From NCBI GenBank assembly GCA_946902875.1, contig OX336355.1, positions 7,337,347-7,401,346 on the forward strand: DNA of 64,000 nucleotides, read 5' to 3'. Below are positions 22,692 through 33,273 of this stretch, in pieces; position 1 is the first letter of the stretch, and each line of letters opens with the position of its first letter. Under the pieces are notes generated by a model. That model made no database searches and was not told where the DNA came from. It was given only the letters and a program-made list of their open reading frames with translations. The stretch is from Nematopogon swammerdamellus (lineage: Eukaryota > Arthropoda > Insecta > Lepidoptera > Adelidae). A program made the translations under genes and the position numbers.

Positions 22692-23318
22692 ATGAGTTAT
22701 GTACAAATATTCTTAGTACATAACCCATATGGGCAATCTCCTTTCAGAGAAATATTTCTGTAGTGCGTTGAAATGTTAGATTATTGCCCGGTTGTATGGT
22801 GTACATTGTTTATTGTTTATTTATTGTATAATTTCAACCTACGCTTGGACATGTTTCACACAAATATTCCGCCAGTTCTAAATTCAATGCGAAGAAGAAT
22901 TTACTGACAAACAAACTTCGCAAGTCACAATGTTTCATCCTCTTACGTAACAGTGGGATGAGTCTGTAGCATAAATCTCTTTTATCCGAACGTATCTCGT
23001 TAGCATTAAATAAATTGCGACTTTCATTTGAGAGCGACGAGACGACGACGTGTACACACGTGCATGTTTACAATTCGTTAAGGGATAAATAAAGAATTTA
23101 ACTGTAACGTAAGAATATCTTCGTAAATATATTATTCGAAATCCGTATAATTAATTATATCCGGAAAATAGTGCAGTGGTACGCCGCTTCGCTCGCGGCA
23201 ATGTCGGGTTTTGGGTGAAAGTTTTTATGCTATATGCTTAGGGGTTAGATTTATGCTATCACGATTTTTTTAAATAGATCTAAATGTATGCATAATTTAT
23301 TTATTTCTATAAAAAAAA
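22692..23318. other. no gene seen
   Basis: AT-rich DNA with an inverted pair CCATATGAGTTATGTAC / GTACATAACCCATATGG at 22688-22735 (small hairpin). No exons or known repeats otherwise. Confidence 0.45.
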
Positions 23319-23729
23319 ACTTTTTTTTTTATGTAATCCGGTATGGGTGGCTGAGTCGGAGGAGCCAAAGCGCATGCTTCGACTAGCCAATATCACCTCC
23401 GAATAGGTAGGTGCCATACCGGAGACTTCCCTGGATTGCATGGCTATACTGGACTAGAGAAGAACACAACCGAGGCTGCTATGCGGCCATCTTACATCCA
23501 GTACGGTGGTACCAAACCAGTCGGCTACAGTTTGAGCCTACCACCTAGTAAGGGGCAAGGGAAGGGACCTACAGTTTTACACCGGTTCCGAACGGTGAAG
23601 CAGCAGGTGTAGGTATGCACGTAAATTTTTTCGTCAGAAAAAACTCATTGGTACACGCCGACCGGATTCGAACCGCGGACCTCTCGCATGAGAAGCCGAT
23701 GCCCAAACCACTCGGCCACCCGCCGCTTG
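23319..23729 (-). repeat. SINE family A copy 1 with tRNA-like head
   Basis: A complete copy on the minus strand. Read from 23729 down, it begins AAGCGGCGGGTGGCCGAGTG with A box TGGCCGAGTGG and B box GTTCGAATCC (complement at 23664-23673). The body contains TGGTACCACCGTACTGGATG and TCCAGGGAAGTCTCCGGTAT. It ends in a run of A (T-run at 23320-23331). The head folds like a Ser/Leu-type tRNA half but I cannot assign an isotype. Confidence 0.85.
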
Positions 23730-24486
23730 AATCTTCTTCATTCACAAATTATCTTACGCTCAAATTCTGGGGTTCCTCCTGCGGAGTTCAGGCAGTAAAA
23801 TTTGTCCATGAAAAATGTATAGAATAGATTAGAAAATCTTTATGCACTTGAAAGAAGAACCATACATAAAAAGAACCAAGAAGTACAGAAGTGCGCAAAG
23901 GCGGACTTATCACACTGCAAGTGATTTTTTTCAAGTCAACCTTAAATTGTAATAAAGGTTGTGTCTAAATGTATGTATTTAAATGTATTACTTATATGCA
24001 ATTTTTCTTGGTTTCAGGTAAGTACCAGGTCTAATCGATTATCTATCACAGACCCGGTCCCAGCCAACGCAGGTAAGCCTGATCACTGTTCTTTCGAAAC
24101 TTGACGTTTTGCTGTAACTTGCACGGGAGGATGGCTCTCTGTCGGCTTCCTGTTTGGTTCCTTTTTTTTTTATGGAAACTGACACGCTAGAACGATAAAA
24201 AAGGTATGGACTCCGAACCCTATCCTCGCCAGCGTAACACGATATAAGCAAAAGCATGCTTGTTTTGTATGGACGGTCGCGCGCTGGCCCGTCAGTCTGT
24301 CATCGGCCGCGTTCGCAAAAACCTGTTTAAAGTGCCCGCATGCTCCGTGTTTACGTGTAAAAACACTACAGCCAAGTTTAGTGTGCACAATAGTGGAATA
24401 TCTTATCATCGGTAAGTACACTCCGCTCCCCGCAACTCGGCGACGCTAGTTCTCATACAAGCATTTGCCAGTCCGGCGTCCACTAG
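23730..24486. other. no gene; LINE-tail fragment
   Basis: The block at 23846-23945 (TGCGCAAAGGCGGACTTATC, then TTTTTTTCAAGTCAACC) is a repeated LINE 3' tail. At 24167-24186 a 17-base piece of the SINE B end (TATGGAAACTGACACG) is inserted in unrelated DNA. Minus-strand open frames at 24039-24421 have no recognisable content. Confidence 0.45.
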
Positions 24487-24790
24487 CTGACACGGTTGGC
24501 TTCATCACCTACAACATCCGTGATGTCAGCCCATAACACCGGGTGAACTTGGTGCCACGTCAGTGCTTCCCATCGGTCGTGCCGGCTACATTGAACTGGA
24601 CGGAAAATACAAACTATTTACATAGCCGTTTCGACCGACCTTTCATTCAGTATGGTGGTACCAACCCGGGCGGGTTAAACCCTACAACCTAGTAATATAA
24701 GAAGGGAGTCATATCCCTTAGTCGCCTTTTACGACATACACGGGGAGATATGCAGTGGGGCTATTCTTTTAAAGTACCGGCCCCACACGG
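24487..24790 (-). repeat. SINE family B copy 6
   Basis: Reverse near-complete body from CTGACACGGTTGGCTTCATC to CCGGCCCCACACGG, including CATCCGTGATGTCAGCCCAT and TATGGTGGTACCAACCCGGG. It lacks a recognisable tRNA-like head, like copy 3. Confidence 0.85.
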
Positions 24791-24980
24791 TACAACGGTT
24801 CCTTCTCCACCTATAGTGGTTCTGCGTGCGATCGGCGAAGTCATTGAAAACCAAGTGCATACTATGCCTGCCTCATACAGGTTGAATTTTTGAATACCAT
24901 CAGTCCTTGCGGAGTTAGACCTTCGGCGGAGATGGAACATCTGAGCTTATGGAGTAATTCTGTATCTCGAACTGAATAAA

Positions 24981-25262
24981 ACTGCACCTCTCCCCGTGCA
25001 TGTCGTATAAGGCGACTACGGTATTAGGACACGGTGCCGTGCTAAAGGGCGACAGGCTATCCTTGGCACGATCCTTCCACCTAGTCATGCAGCAGGTGGG
25101 TCTTCGTGCCTTACTTGCGGCTTGATGGTTATCTTGTCCTAATACATTGCTAAAAGTGGTGGTCGGTATTGTGCTGTAACTTACATGAGTACTTGCGGCA
25201 CAACACCGATTACTCTACTTTCCCCGATTGTCGGGATACAGCGTGCGGTATGTATGTGTAAC
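24981..25262 (+). repeat. repeat family C copy 1
   Basis: Starts with the module ACTGCACCTCTCCCCGTGCA, TGTCGTATAAGGCGACTACG (also found in SINE B), then diverges into family-specific sequence: CAGCAGGTGGGTCTTCGTGC, TATCTTGTCCTAATACATTG, GCACAACACCGATTACTC, and CCCCGATTGTCGGGATAC. A second copy is at 34204-34528. It is probably a SINE or LINE 3' end sharing a module with family B. Confidence 0.7.
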
Positions 25263-25415
25263 ATTTTAAAAATGTATGGGAAGATTATCTTATATATTTT
25301 TCGAATTACGCCATAGCTCTTTTGGCAATATTTGCCCGTTTGAGGTACAGAATCAACCCCTGAAGAGATACAGGTATTCACCAAATCATTCTGTACATAA
25401 ATATCAAGACCACGT

Positions 25416-25642
25416 AGAGTGTTTTCATTTTACGAAGGCACGAGGGGTATGAGGTAGGAAGTGGTTTGAGACCTCGCGGAGCTCAGTAGGGAACGACTCG
25501 GTTCGACGGAGCGATGCTGAGACGTGTAGAACGTGTGTACCGACCGGGCACCGAGTTCGTTCTCTACTGAGCTCCGCGCGTACGCCTCTCGCACCACTTC
25601 CTACCTCGTACCCCGCGTGCCTTCGTAAAATGAAAACACTCT
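25416..25642. mobile_element. 227-bp foldback element
   Basis: The two halves are inverted copies. AGAGTGTTTTCATTTTACGA AGGCACG at the left pairs with the right end, and complementarity continues through GAGGTAGGAAGTGG and CGGAGCTCAGTAG for about 95 bp per arm. The central loop is about 35 bp. There is no open frame. It is a hairpin MITE whose transcript would form a long stem. Confidence 0.75.
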
Positions 25643-26747
25643 AAGTACATGAAAATAAATCAATTTCTAACGAATAGTCGACAGGAGTGGAGTTTCCTAA
25701 ACGAATTAAATCGATCGAATTTCGCAGAATACACTACTTGGCCAGACCCAGGCGTATTCTCCACACAATTCAAAAGAATAGAGCTGCTATTGCCATACGC
25801 TGTATACAATGCTTTTCGCCTCCAACGTGATATGCGTGCACTCATAGTGCACGCACACAATTTTCGTCAGGCGACTCGTGATACGCGTGTTAATAAAGAT
25901 ACGTGAGTCAGCAAGCGTGACAGAGATACACATGTATTTGTAACTTCATATTTATGTCACACACGTTTTATATAGGTACTTAAACATTATTTGACAAGAT
26001 CATTTGACAATTTTTATTTCTTGTATTTTATTTAATTTGAAATCTTTATTATTTACACACCTATTGTAAATAATAAAGATTAAAATTAAATAATAATTAT
26101 TAGAATTAAGATTTTTTACAATTCAGACTTTATTTTAGACTTTGACTTTATTCTGTTACTGTTATTGAATGTTTATTCATTTATTTTCATGCTATAATAT
26201 TATTCACAATTTATAATTTTAAATTATTAAATAAACTATAACTACCTATCAAATAAAATTTTAAGAAAACTAATTGTGTCTGGTACGGGCTGGAATTTTC
26301 CTTCTATTATTTTGAGTTCTTTGGTTTGTACCTAGTAATATTATTTTATTCACGCTGTTATTGAAAATGTACGAGTATATGCCATTAGATTGAAAGCAGC
26401 AACTTGCTGTTGATTCCCGTGAAAGTATTTCTTGATTTATTTTTCGCAGAATCTACAAGTCGGGCGAGGCAATTTAACTTTCTACCTAGAAATATATTTG
26501 TTTGTCGGCATCGACGTTATGGCGATGTAATATTAATAGTACTGTCGGGTACAAAACTGGTGAACCGCCTGTAGAACTTTGGTAGAGTCGGGTACGGTCT
26601 TGCAGTTTCGTATCAACTCGGAATGGCGTACGTAAAATTATAGTCAACATAAATATTTCACTTTCAATTGTTAGGATATCTATACATACCTTACCTTATA
26701 AGGTTTACTAGGTAAATGGATTGATTAGGTGATTAATTTATATTTAT
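25643..26747. other. no gene; AT-rich
   Basis: Strongly AT-rich between 25.95 and 26.3 kb, with a local inverted pair AATCTTTATTATTTACA / TGTAAATAATAAAGATT at about 26041-26081. Opposed open frames at 25649-25906 have no recognisable motif. Confidence 0.45.
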
Positions 26748-26751
26748 ATCT

Positions 26752-27117
26752 GAGGAGCAACGGAACAAAATCACACATATCCACTTTTTTCCGTGAGTGT
26801 TTTTTTTTATCGATTCGGCATCTTCAGCCTGAAACCTATCGAATAGCAGTTTTGTAGTGTTCAAAATCACACTAATCGCTCTCGTATAATCGCTAGAAAT
26901 CCAAGGTTTGCATCAGAATCACACATATCCTGGTAGTAAAGTCGTATTTTGATGTCAAACTCCAAACTTGCGATCATAAACACAAATGAAATAGAATAAT
27001 CATTGGATTGGAAAAATTTGCACCAAAATCACACATATTGTATAAGTTTATTAGTTTTTTGGCTCTCCTGTAAAAAAAGTTAATGTGGACATGTGTGATT
27101 TTGTTCCGTTGCTCCTC
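26752..27117. mobile_element. 366-bp MITE with 27-bp terminal inverted repeats
   Basis: The left end GAGGAGCAACGGAACAAAAT CACACAT is the exact complement of the right end at 27091-27117, and the match continues for several bases. ATCT flanks both ends (26748-26751 and 27118-27121) and may be the target duplication, although one base of it could belong to the inverted repeat. Inside, AATCACACATAT recurs twice more. It is non-coding; superfamily unassigned. Confidence 0.8.
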
Positions 27118-27173
27118 ATCTGGATTATCGCCGCCAAGAAAGGTTATGAACCGCTCCCGAATAGCTTCGTACA

Positions 27174-27318
27174 GTACCCGGCGGTAAGTAATGAACATCG
27201 AGCGTTAGAAAGAGACAATCCGGTTGTGTAGAGGTGCGAGTTCGTGCGACAGAGACGACGCTCTACAACCGGATTGTCTCTTTCTAAAGCTCGATGTTCA
27301 TTACTTACTGCCGGGTAC
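27174..27318. mobile_element. 145-bp near-perfect hairpin
   Basis: Left arm GTACCCGGCGGTAAGTAATG, then AACATCGAGCG, TTAGAAAGAGACAATCCGGT. The right arm is its complement with only a few mismatches over about 50-55 bp. The loop is about 30 bp. The overlapping open frame (27144-27383) is meaningless. It may be a minimal foldback MITE or a small-RNA hairpin source. Confidence 0.75.
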
Positions 27319-28320
27319 ATTACTAGCTTAGAAAGCGAGCTGAATGTAGAAATACACACAGGGTGAATTAAAAATACCGCCATCAGCGAAAGGATGTCAA
27401 TCAGTATCGGAAACTAAGTTGATTCGCGGATTAATAAACGGCGGAATTAGAAAAAATAATAATAATTTCACCATCAAATTTTTTTAATTCCTAACATTTA
27501 AACGGATTGAATAAAAAAAAACAACTACTGCACCATACTCGTATAATTATGCTGGTAAATTGAGGACACTCACAAACCCAAGTACAGTGGTGAATGGAAG
27601 AAATCACTGTAAGAGATCAGTTCGCCCTTGCACATGACATGTGTAAGTGTATAAAATGTACCAAAGAGACCAATAAAAGGATTGAATTGAATTGAATTGC
27701 ATCTAAGGCACAGATTAACCTAACCTAAGAATTGGATTATATTATCTGTATTATTATCATATTATTAGCCTAACCTAAGAATTGGATATATTATCAGTAA
27801 ATAGGAGGTTTTTGAGTAAATAAATAAATAAATAATAAATTACTTAATAGTACCTAAGGTAAATATTTCAGCAATAACGTTTCTGCCTATCGGCGTAAGT
27901 ATCCTATTTTGACTACGAAAATAATTCTTGATTGACTTTTCGGAAGTACATACGTATCAAATATAACATAAATATAGTATTGTTATTTTCGCTCCGAGAT
28001 AATGTTTGTCGGTGCTTCGTGATTCGACTCGTTATGAAAATGGATGTGATGAAAACTGTCATTGAATATTCACGTAAATGGTTGAGTAAACTGAACGAAC
28101 GCCAGCCGCGAGCTTTTTAGGCCCAAATCGAAGCGTTTCAAATGTTTTGATAACATTGTGTTAGTCGGTAACCATAGGACTCAATTGGATAGAATTGCTG
28201 TTGTCTCACATTGCGTACAAATTCTCCTTCCTAACGTAATCTATAAATGCTTCATCAGATGACTCGTAACATGTGCGTTGATAAATATACTGTAGGGCCC
28301 TTCACTGTGGTATGTTTTAT
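27319..28320. other. no gene seen; small direct repeat
   Basis: AT-rich. A direct repeat TTAACCTAACCTAAGAATTGGAT-like is present at about 27716-27738 and 27769-27789. A local (GAATT) run lies near 27680. No exon was recognised. Confidence 0.45.
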
Positions 28321-28420
28321 TCCATCCAGATTGATACCACCGTACTAAATGAAAGGTCGGCCGAAGCGGCCATTTAAATAGTTCAGTATCCGTTTTCATT
28401 GTGGACGGCACGACCACAGG
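28321..28420 (+). repeat. SINE family B body fragment
   Basis: GATTGATACCACCGTACTAA, ATGAAAGGTCGGCCGAAGCG and GACGGCACGACCACAGG match the middle of SINE B. Both ends are missing. It abuts the RTE tail that follows. Confidence 0.6.
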
Positions 28421-28690
28421 GTTCAGGAGAAGCGATGGGCGATGGATAAGCTGAAGTGGGAGTGGGCTGGACACGTCTGCCGAAGAGACGACCCTTAGGA
28501 GTAACCTTGTCCGACATTGGCGGCCGTGGACAGGAAAACGGAGTGTGGGAAGACCATCCGCCAGGTGGAGCGGCGACATTAAGTACGTCGGCGGAAAGAA
28601 GTGCTTCCGTACCGCTGAAGGCCGGGAGGACTGGAGGAAAATTGGAGAGGCGTATGTCCAGCAGTGGGCGATTACACGCTGATTGATTGG
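28421..28690 (+). pseudogene. RTE-type LINE C-terminal tail remnant
   Basis: Across frames the plus strand shows KRWAMDKLKWEWAGHVCRR followed by remnants of the G..SVGRPP.RW.DDI pattern and a final W...GEAYVQQW-like end (GGCGTATGTCCAGCAGTGG at about 28649). These are conserved features of the extreme C-terminus of RTE-clade LINE proteins. Stops and frame changes break it. A (TGAC)-like tail follows at 28679-28708. It is a dead 5'-truncated copy. Confidence 0.7.
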
Positions 28691-28785
28691 CTGACTGATT
28701 GACTGACTGATGGTCCGTCATCACGGGTGTAGTAGCGAACTACGCCATTCCATAAGGTGTGTAAGATAGACCTGAGAGTAATTTG

Positions 28786-29040
28786 ATGTAATCCGGTATG
28801 TTTGGCTGAGTCCGAGGGGCCAGACCACATGCTCCGACCAGCCAAAATCACTTTCGAGAAGGGGCCACACCGGAGGCTTCCCTTTGGATTGCTATGGCTG
28901 TACTGGACTAGAGGAGAACACAGCCGGGGCTGCTATGCGGCAATATTTCGTCCAGTACGGTGGTAGCAGCCCAGTCGGCTACAATTTGAGCCTACGTAAG
29001 TGGCAACGGAAAGGCCTTCTGCTGTTTTACACCGGTGAAA
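28786..29040 (-). repeat. SINE family A copy, head missing
   Basis: Plus strand TAATCCGGTATGTTTGGCTG, CATGCTCCGACCAGCCAAAA, CCGGAGGCTTCCCTTTGGAT, CCAGTACGGTGGTAGCAGCC. It is collinear with 23331-23600 but ends before the tRNA-like head. Confidence 0.75.
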
Positions 29041-29360
29041 CGCTAGATGAGTGCAGTAATATATATTTGTAATTCCGTCTTCCTGCACACCATTATAATG
29101 AATGACTTGACCTGCTCGACGGGCTTTTCTGTCCTTTTGATTTCTTTTGCCAATATCGTTTGTGGGCGAATAAACTGCGAACGTCGATATTTTCTTTTAA
29201 TTTAAAAACATGAATTGAATGCTCATTTTTCCGGACTCAAATCCTATCCAAATTCAAAGGCGGTTTTTGAAAATTGATATTTTAATATAATGCTTGCGCG
29301 AAATTTCTCATTTCTACATCTCTGTCCATTATATTAATAAAAGTCGTAGAATTTTTTTTT
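29041..29360. other. no gene seen
   Basis: AT-rich DNA between repeats. Nothing recognisable. Confidence 0.5.
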
Positions 29361-30123
29361 CACTATTATTAATTAATTAATTTATTTATTTATTTATCTC
29401 TTTATTTCAGCCAACTAGGGCCATATTGAAAATACATATTAAATGTCTTAACCTAAGAACTAAAATTACTTTTTCTCCACTTGTGTCTGTACGGGTCCCA
29501 ATAGAGACCCGTATGCGTCATATTAGTCTGCTGACGCGGTGGATCAGGTGCACGTAGAGTGGGCGCAGATTGCGTCCGCGGCACGGGCGTCGGCAGCGGC
29601 GCGGGCGTCGGCAGCGGCGCGGGCGTCGTCGGCGGCGGCGCGGGTTGCGTATCCTGAATGTGCAGGACGGCAGTTGTAGACAGCTCCGGCGCGGGCTCAG
29701 CATTCTTATGGCGCGCGACCTCACGATGAAGGTCGCGATTGTAGCGCCGGAACACCACACCGGAGGGCCAAAACTCACTGCGAAGGAATGTCTTCACCTT
29801 CTCGGCAGGAATGCACAGCTTGAAAGCGCAAAAGTTCGTGTCAGCCCAGTGAGAAGGAAGAGCCTCGACACTCTCAACTCGCCCACCCTTATCCTGGACG
29901 TGGCGGATGAGGTCCTCGAGCTTCATGTCCTTTCGCAGGCGAGACACGTAGATGAGAGCCGTGCGGGGAGCTGCCTTCAAACAGCTCTCTTCAGGGGGCG
30001 CAGATCCGCGCTTATTGCACCTCTTCCTTCTCTTCTTCCTGCTCTCAACGAGTACGAACCCGTCTTTATCAAGTGCAGCCTCCTGCCGACAGTCGGGACG
30101 CGGTTCCAAGCGCGGGAACGTAT
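29361..30123 (-). mobile_element. ORF1-only fragment of a CR1/Zenon-like LINE
   Basis: A minus-strand frame of about 218 codons (30109 to 29453) is open from the first bases after the TA-rich border near 30120. It opens with a non-ATG codon, so the N-terminus is missing. It reads KDGFVLVESRKKRRKR, then LIYVSRLRKDMKLEDLIRHV and SEFWPSGVVFRRY, then a Pro-rich repeat (APLPTPAPLPTP). The YVSRL...LI.H...LWP.GVVFRR layout matches the C-terminal part of ORF1 proteins of CR1/Zenon-type insect LINEs, which are RNA-binding. No reverse transcriptase follows; after the stop there is about 90 bp and a (TTTA)n tail on the plus strand. Such a structure resembles a half-LINE. Confidence 0.6.
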
Positions 30124-30825
30124 ATTAATATATTATTATTAATAATAATATATTAATTTATAATATAATAATATTAATTTACTCCATGACCATCCCTTAC
30201 GGATTTATTATTATTATTTGTCAAGATTTGAAATAAGCATAACCGCAATTAGCTTTATTTATGATGAACTGTTACCTCGACTTGTTATTAACCTGAACGT
30301 TGTATCCAGTACTATCAAGACCGGTTTTATAAGTTGGCATTTAGTGGCGCCGATGTCGGCCCAATTAAATTAGCATGTACCCGAAGTTTGTCGCTTCAGC
30401 AGTTCGCGCTTTGAACTGCTTTCATTTCGTACCGACCAATTCTACTAATTGTATAAGCCCTATTTGCATAATGAAGCCAGTGGCTACGGACCGCCGCGCC
30501 GCCGCGCCGCAAGGCACTTTGTATTTCATATTACGTCAAGCGGAGGGCAACAACGGTACGGAAGCGAGGCAATTAACCCAGAAGCGAGGAGCTGACGCAG
30601 AGAGTCGGCGGCTCGTGGGCGGAAGTAGTAAATTGCGTTTGTGGCGAAGGACGTGAACCGCTTTCTTTCAGTCAAGAGTGTGTTAAGTGCATTTCCGCTG
30701 TTGACGCGAGTTCCTCCATGATTCGAGTTCGATGAAACTGTAGGTCGCTTGTCTCGCCTTCTAGTTGGTTAAATCGGTCCCGGTTGGTTGCACCGTGGTT
30801 GCACCGCACTGAATAAAGTTTGGTT
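30124..30825. other. no gene; TA-rich border and RTE end fragment
   Basis: 30124-30178 is (TTAATA)-type simple sequence. 30179-30203 repeats the terminal block of family R (ACTCCATGACCATCCCTTA). An open frame at 30375-30656 is GC-rich by chance and has no recognisable motif. Confidence 0.45.
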
Positions 30826-30990
30826 ACAATACAATAGAAATTCTTCATTGCACACCAATCAGAAGCAATAGTACGTAAAGAAAACATACAGAAGAACAGT
30901 AGAAATATACAAGAGTACAGATAGAAACATAAAGAACAATTATCACGCAAAGGCGGTATCACTAGCGGTGATTTCTTCTAGTCAAAATTA
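30826..30990 (+). repeat. LINE 3' tail block (GGCGG..ATCAC..TTCTAGTCAA)
   Basis: CAATACAATAGAAATTCTTC, ACACCAATCAGAAGCAATAG, CAGAAGAACAGTAG and GCAAAGGCGGTATCACTAG, then TGATTTCTTCTAGTCAAAA. Shorter relatives are at 16045, 16460, 23846 and 60995. In lepidopterans this block is a common LINE 3' end. Confidence 0.6.
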
Positions 30991-32836
30991 GAGTCAAACT
31001 TTAGAAACGAACTGTGAAAAAATTATTAATGTTTTCCGCCCAATTACTCGGCAAGAAGACCGGATGTCGCCACAGCGGAGGCGGTGCGGCCCTGCACTCG
31101 CGTCACGAAAGTGCGCGCTGTATTAACATTTGCACATTGGACTGTCTCAGCTACTTACTGACTGTGCGGTTGTACCGCCGACCACTCGGTGAGTTGCACA
31201 CACACAAACGTTCCCGCGCTCGTCTTCATCGAGCGAGATGACGCGATACCGACATCCAGCTGATCGGGCACCGAGACATTTATCTCTCGCTCGCACTGAC
31301 GCGGTTTACGACAGCCCTGAAATCATTATATGTGCGTGCGAGTGAGATGCGCGAGTAGGACGTATATTTTAAACGAGCCATCTCCTGCGGGAGAAATCCA
31401 CTTTCATCTTTTTTAAACATTAATAAAGCTAGCGTATTTCTTTGTTTATTCAAAGCTCGGTTTAATCTGCTCTAAGGTTGTTAAGAATTGATGGCATGCC
31501 TCGGGGTGAGCAGGTAATTTTACGATTTGTTCACGTTACGATATAAGCCGCGCTATTGTGAAAGCTTTTCTCAGTAACTTTTCCGGCTTTTTAGTTGAGC
31601 TTAGTCTAGTTTCTTAAGACGATGAAAGAAAATTACTTAGAATTTAGAACTAGAATGCGAAGAGAAGAACTAGAAGAGAGATGCGAAGGTTGGCCAAGTT
31701 GATTTTAAAATAATGGACGATGAAGGTTTCAACGTTGGTTTACGAAGTTCTTAACAGAGACATGTCTAACATTGAACGGATATTCACTATAAATATTCTA
31801 AGAATAAAACCAAAGCAACTACAAATAAATACTAAAAATACATTTAAAAAAAGACAATAAATTTTATAAAATTCATTACAATTTCTTGTTTGTCTTATCT
31901 AGCTAACTCAAAATTTTTACAAATATAATGAATGACCTAACTGACACAGGTACTGTCAGGAAACTTCAACAATAGGTACCTATTATTAGTATAATAGTTT
32001 AAACAATACACTTTGATAGTTACTTTTCAATCGAACAGATCTTGAAAATGTATATATCTAACAGCAGATTTGAACATATAGAATATCACTAAGACATTAT
32101 ATTTCCATCTGAATGCTTTTAGATTACAAACTCGCTTTAGTTTGAGTAAAACTTGACTGTGGCCGCGCGTGGGAGGACAACAGAACGTCACGCCGCCCTT
32201 CTGCTGGATTTGTTTTCGTTGTTTTGCCGACACAGCTGTGACAGACGCTCGTGCGATGTCTAAGGATAAATTTTGTAAGAATTGGAGAAAACTCTAAAAT
32301 AGATTGACCTTATTTTTTCCACGGGCAGGCTGAATCTTTTTAAAGCTGTTTCTTTATAAATACGTTTTATTTTCATAAACAGTATTAAAAATATGCAATT
32401 GTAAAAATGTCATAAAACATTTTCATAAATTATTTATATTCATATGGAAGTGGCATAGTGAATTCAGTAGACAAAGATAAATAGACCAAGGCAACGTATT
32501 AGTTGAAAGTGTTGTTTCAATACTTACATATCCATATTCCGTCTGTAAAACAATGCAATACACAAACTGAACGGACCAACCGGCCGCGTGGTGTTTGCAT
32601 CAATACTGCATGAGCACGCATTGTGATGGAACGAAACGAGTACGGATCTCGTTACCGGTATTATCCGATCGCAATCTGTGTATGAACTTGGTAAGTGGGT
32701 AGTGGCAACTGCGAAACTGCTCGGCGCAGCAGGGGGTTACTTTGAATCCGATCAGCTGACCCGTTCGAAGGTCTGACTGGGCTATGTGTGTGAATTTTTA
32801 GAGAGAAAAAAAAAAAACATTATGTACAAACAATCG
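30991..32836. other. no gene seen
   Basis: A CG-rich stretch at 31060-31400 has CTCGCTCG-type blocks and no coding exon I can recognise. The rest (31.4-32.8 kb) is AT-rich with a minus-strand chance frame at 32027-32233. Confidence 0.4.
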
Positions 32837-33018
32837 CATTTTTTATGGAAACTGACACGGTTGGCTACATCACCTACTACAACCGTGATGTCAGCCCAAT
32901 GGTGAACTAGGTGCCATGTCAGTGCTTACCTTCGGTCGTGTCGTCTACACTGGACTGGACGGAAAACACGAGCTGTTTACACAGCAGTTTCAACCGAAAT
33001 TTCATTCAGTGCGGTGAT
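32837..33018 (-). repeat. SINE family B copy 7, truncated
   Basis: Plus strand TTTATGGAAACTGACACGGT, CAACCGTGATGTCAGCCC, CTGGACTGGACGGAAAACAC, TTTCATTCAGTGCGGTG. It ends exactly where the LINE tail 33019-33330 starts, so one may have inserted into the other. Confidence 0.75.
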
Positions 33019-33273
33019 ATCTATCGGCGCCGATAGTCACCCATAAGGAGTCTAACGACGCCCATGGACATTCGGTCGTATTCGGGGGTTGCGAATGCCA
33101 TGCCGGCCTGACAGGTGCCCCTTCACGCCCCTCTTGAAGGACCCGAGACTGAACTTGGGGGGAAATATATGGGCAGGGAGAGCGTTCCACCACACCACCA
33201 GCGTTCCACCATGCCACATTACAATATATACCGTCCAATCATTCCAAACACTCTTCCTAACATGGATAAAGTT
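33019..33273 (-). pseudogene. LINE reverse-transcriptase tail (family L2), copy 2
   Basis: The minus strand reads WWNALPAHIFPPKFSLGSFK, then RGVKGHLSGRHGIRNP, nearly the same as the tail at 12652-13010. The 3' flank ATGGGCGTCGTTAGA (complement at 33051-33065) is shared with a fragment at 44655-44715. It is 5'-truncated and has no catalytic region. Confidence 0.75.

Noticed and set aside
30375..30656. 93-codon GC-rich frame
   Set aside because: A patch of GCC/GCG repeats creates it; no motif and no supporting context.
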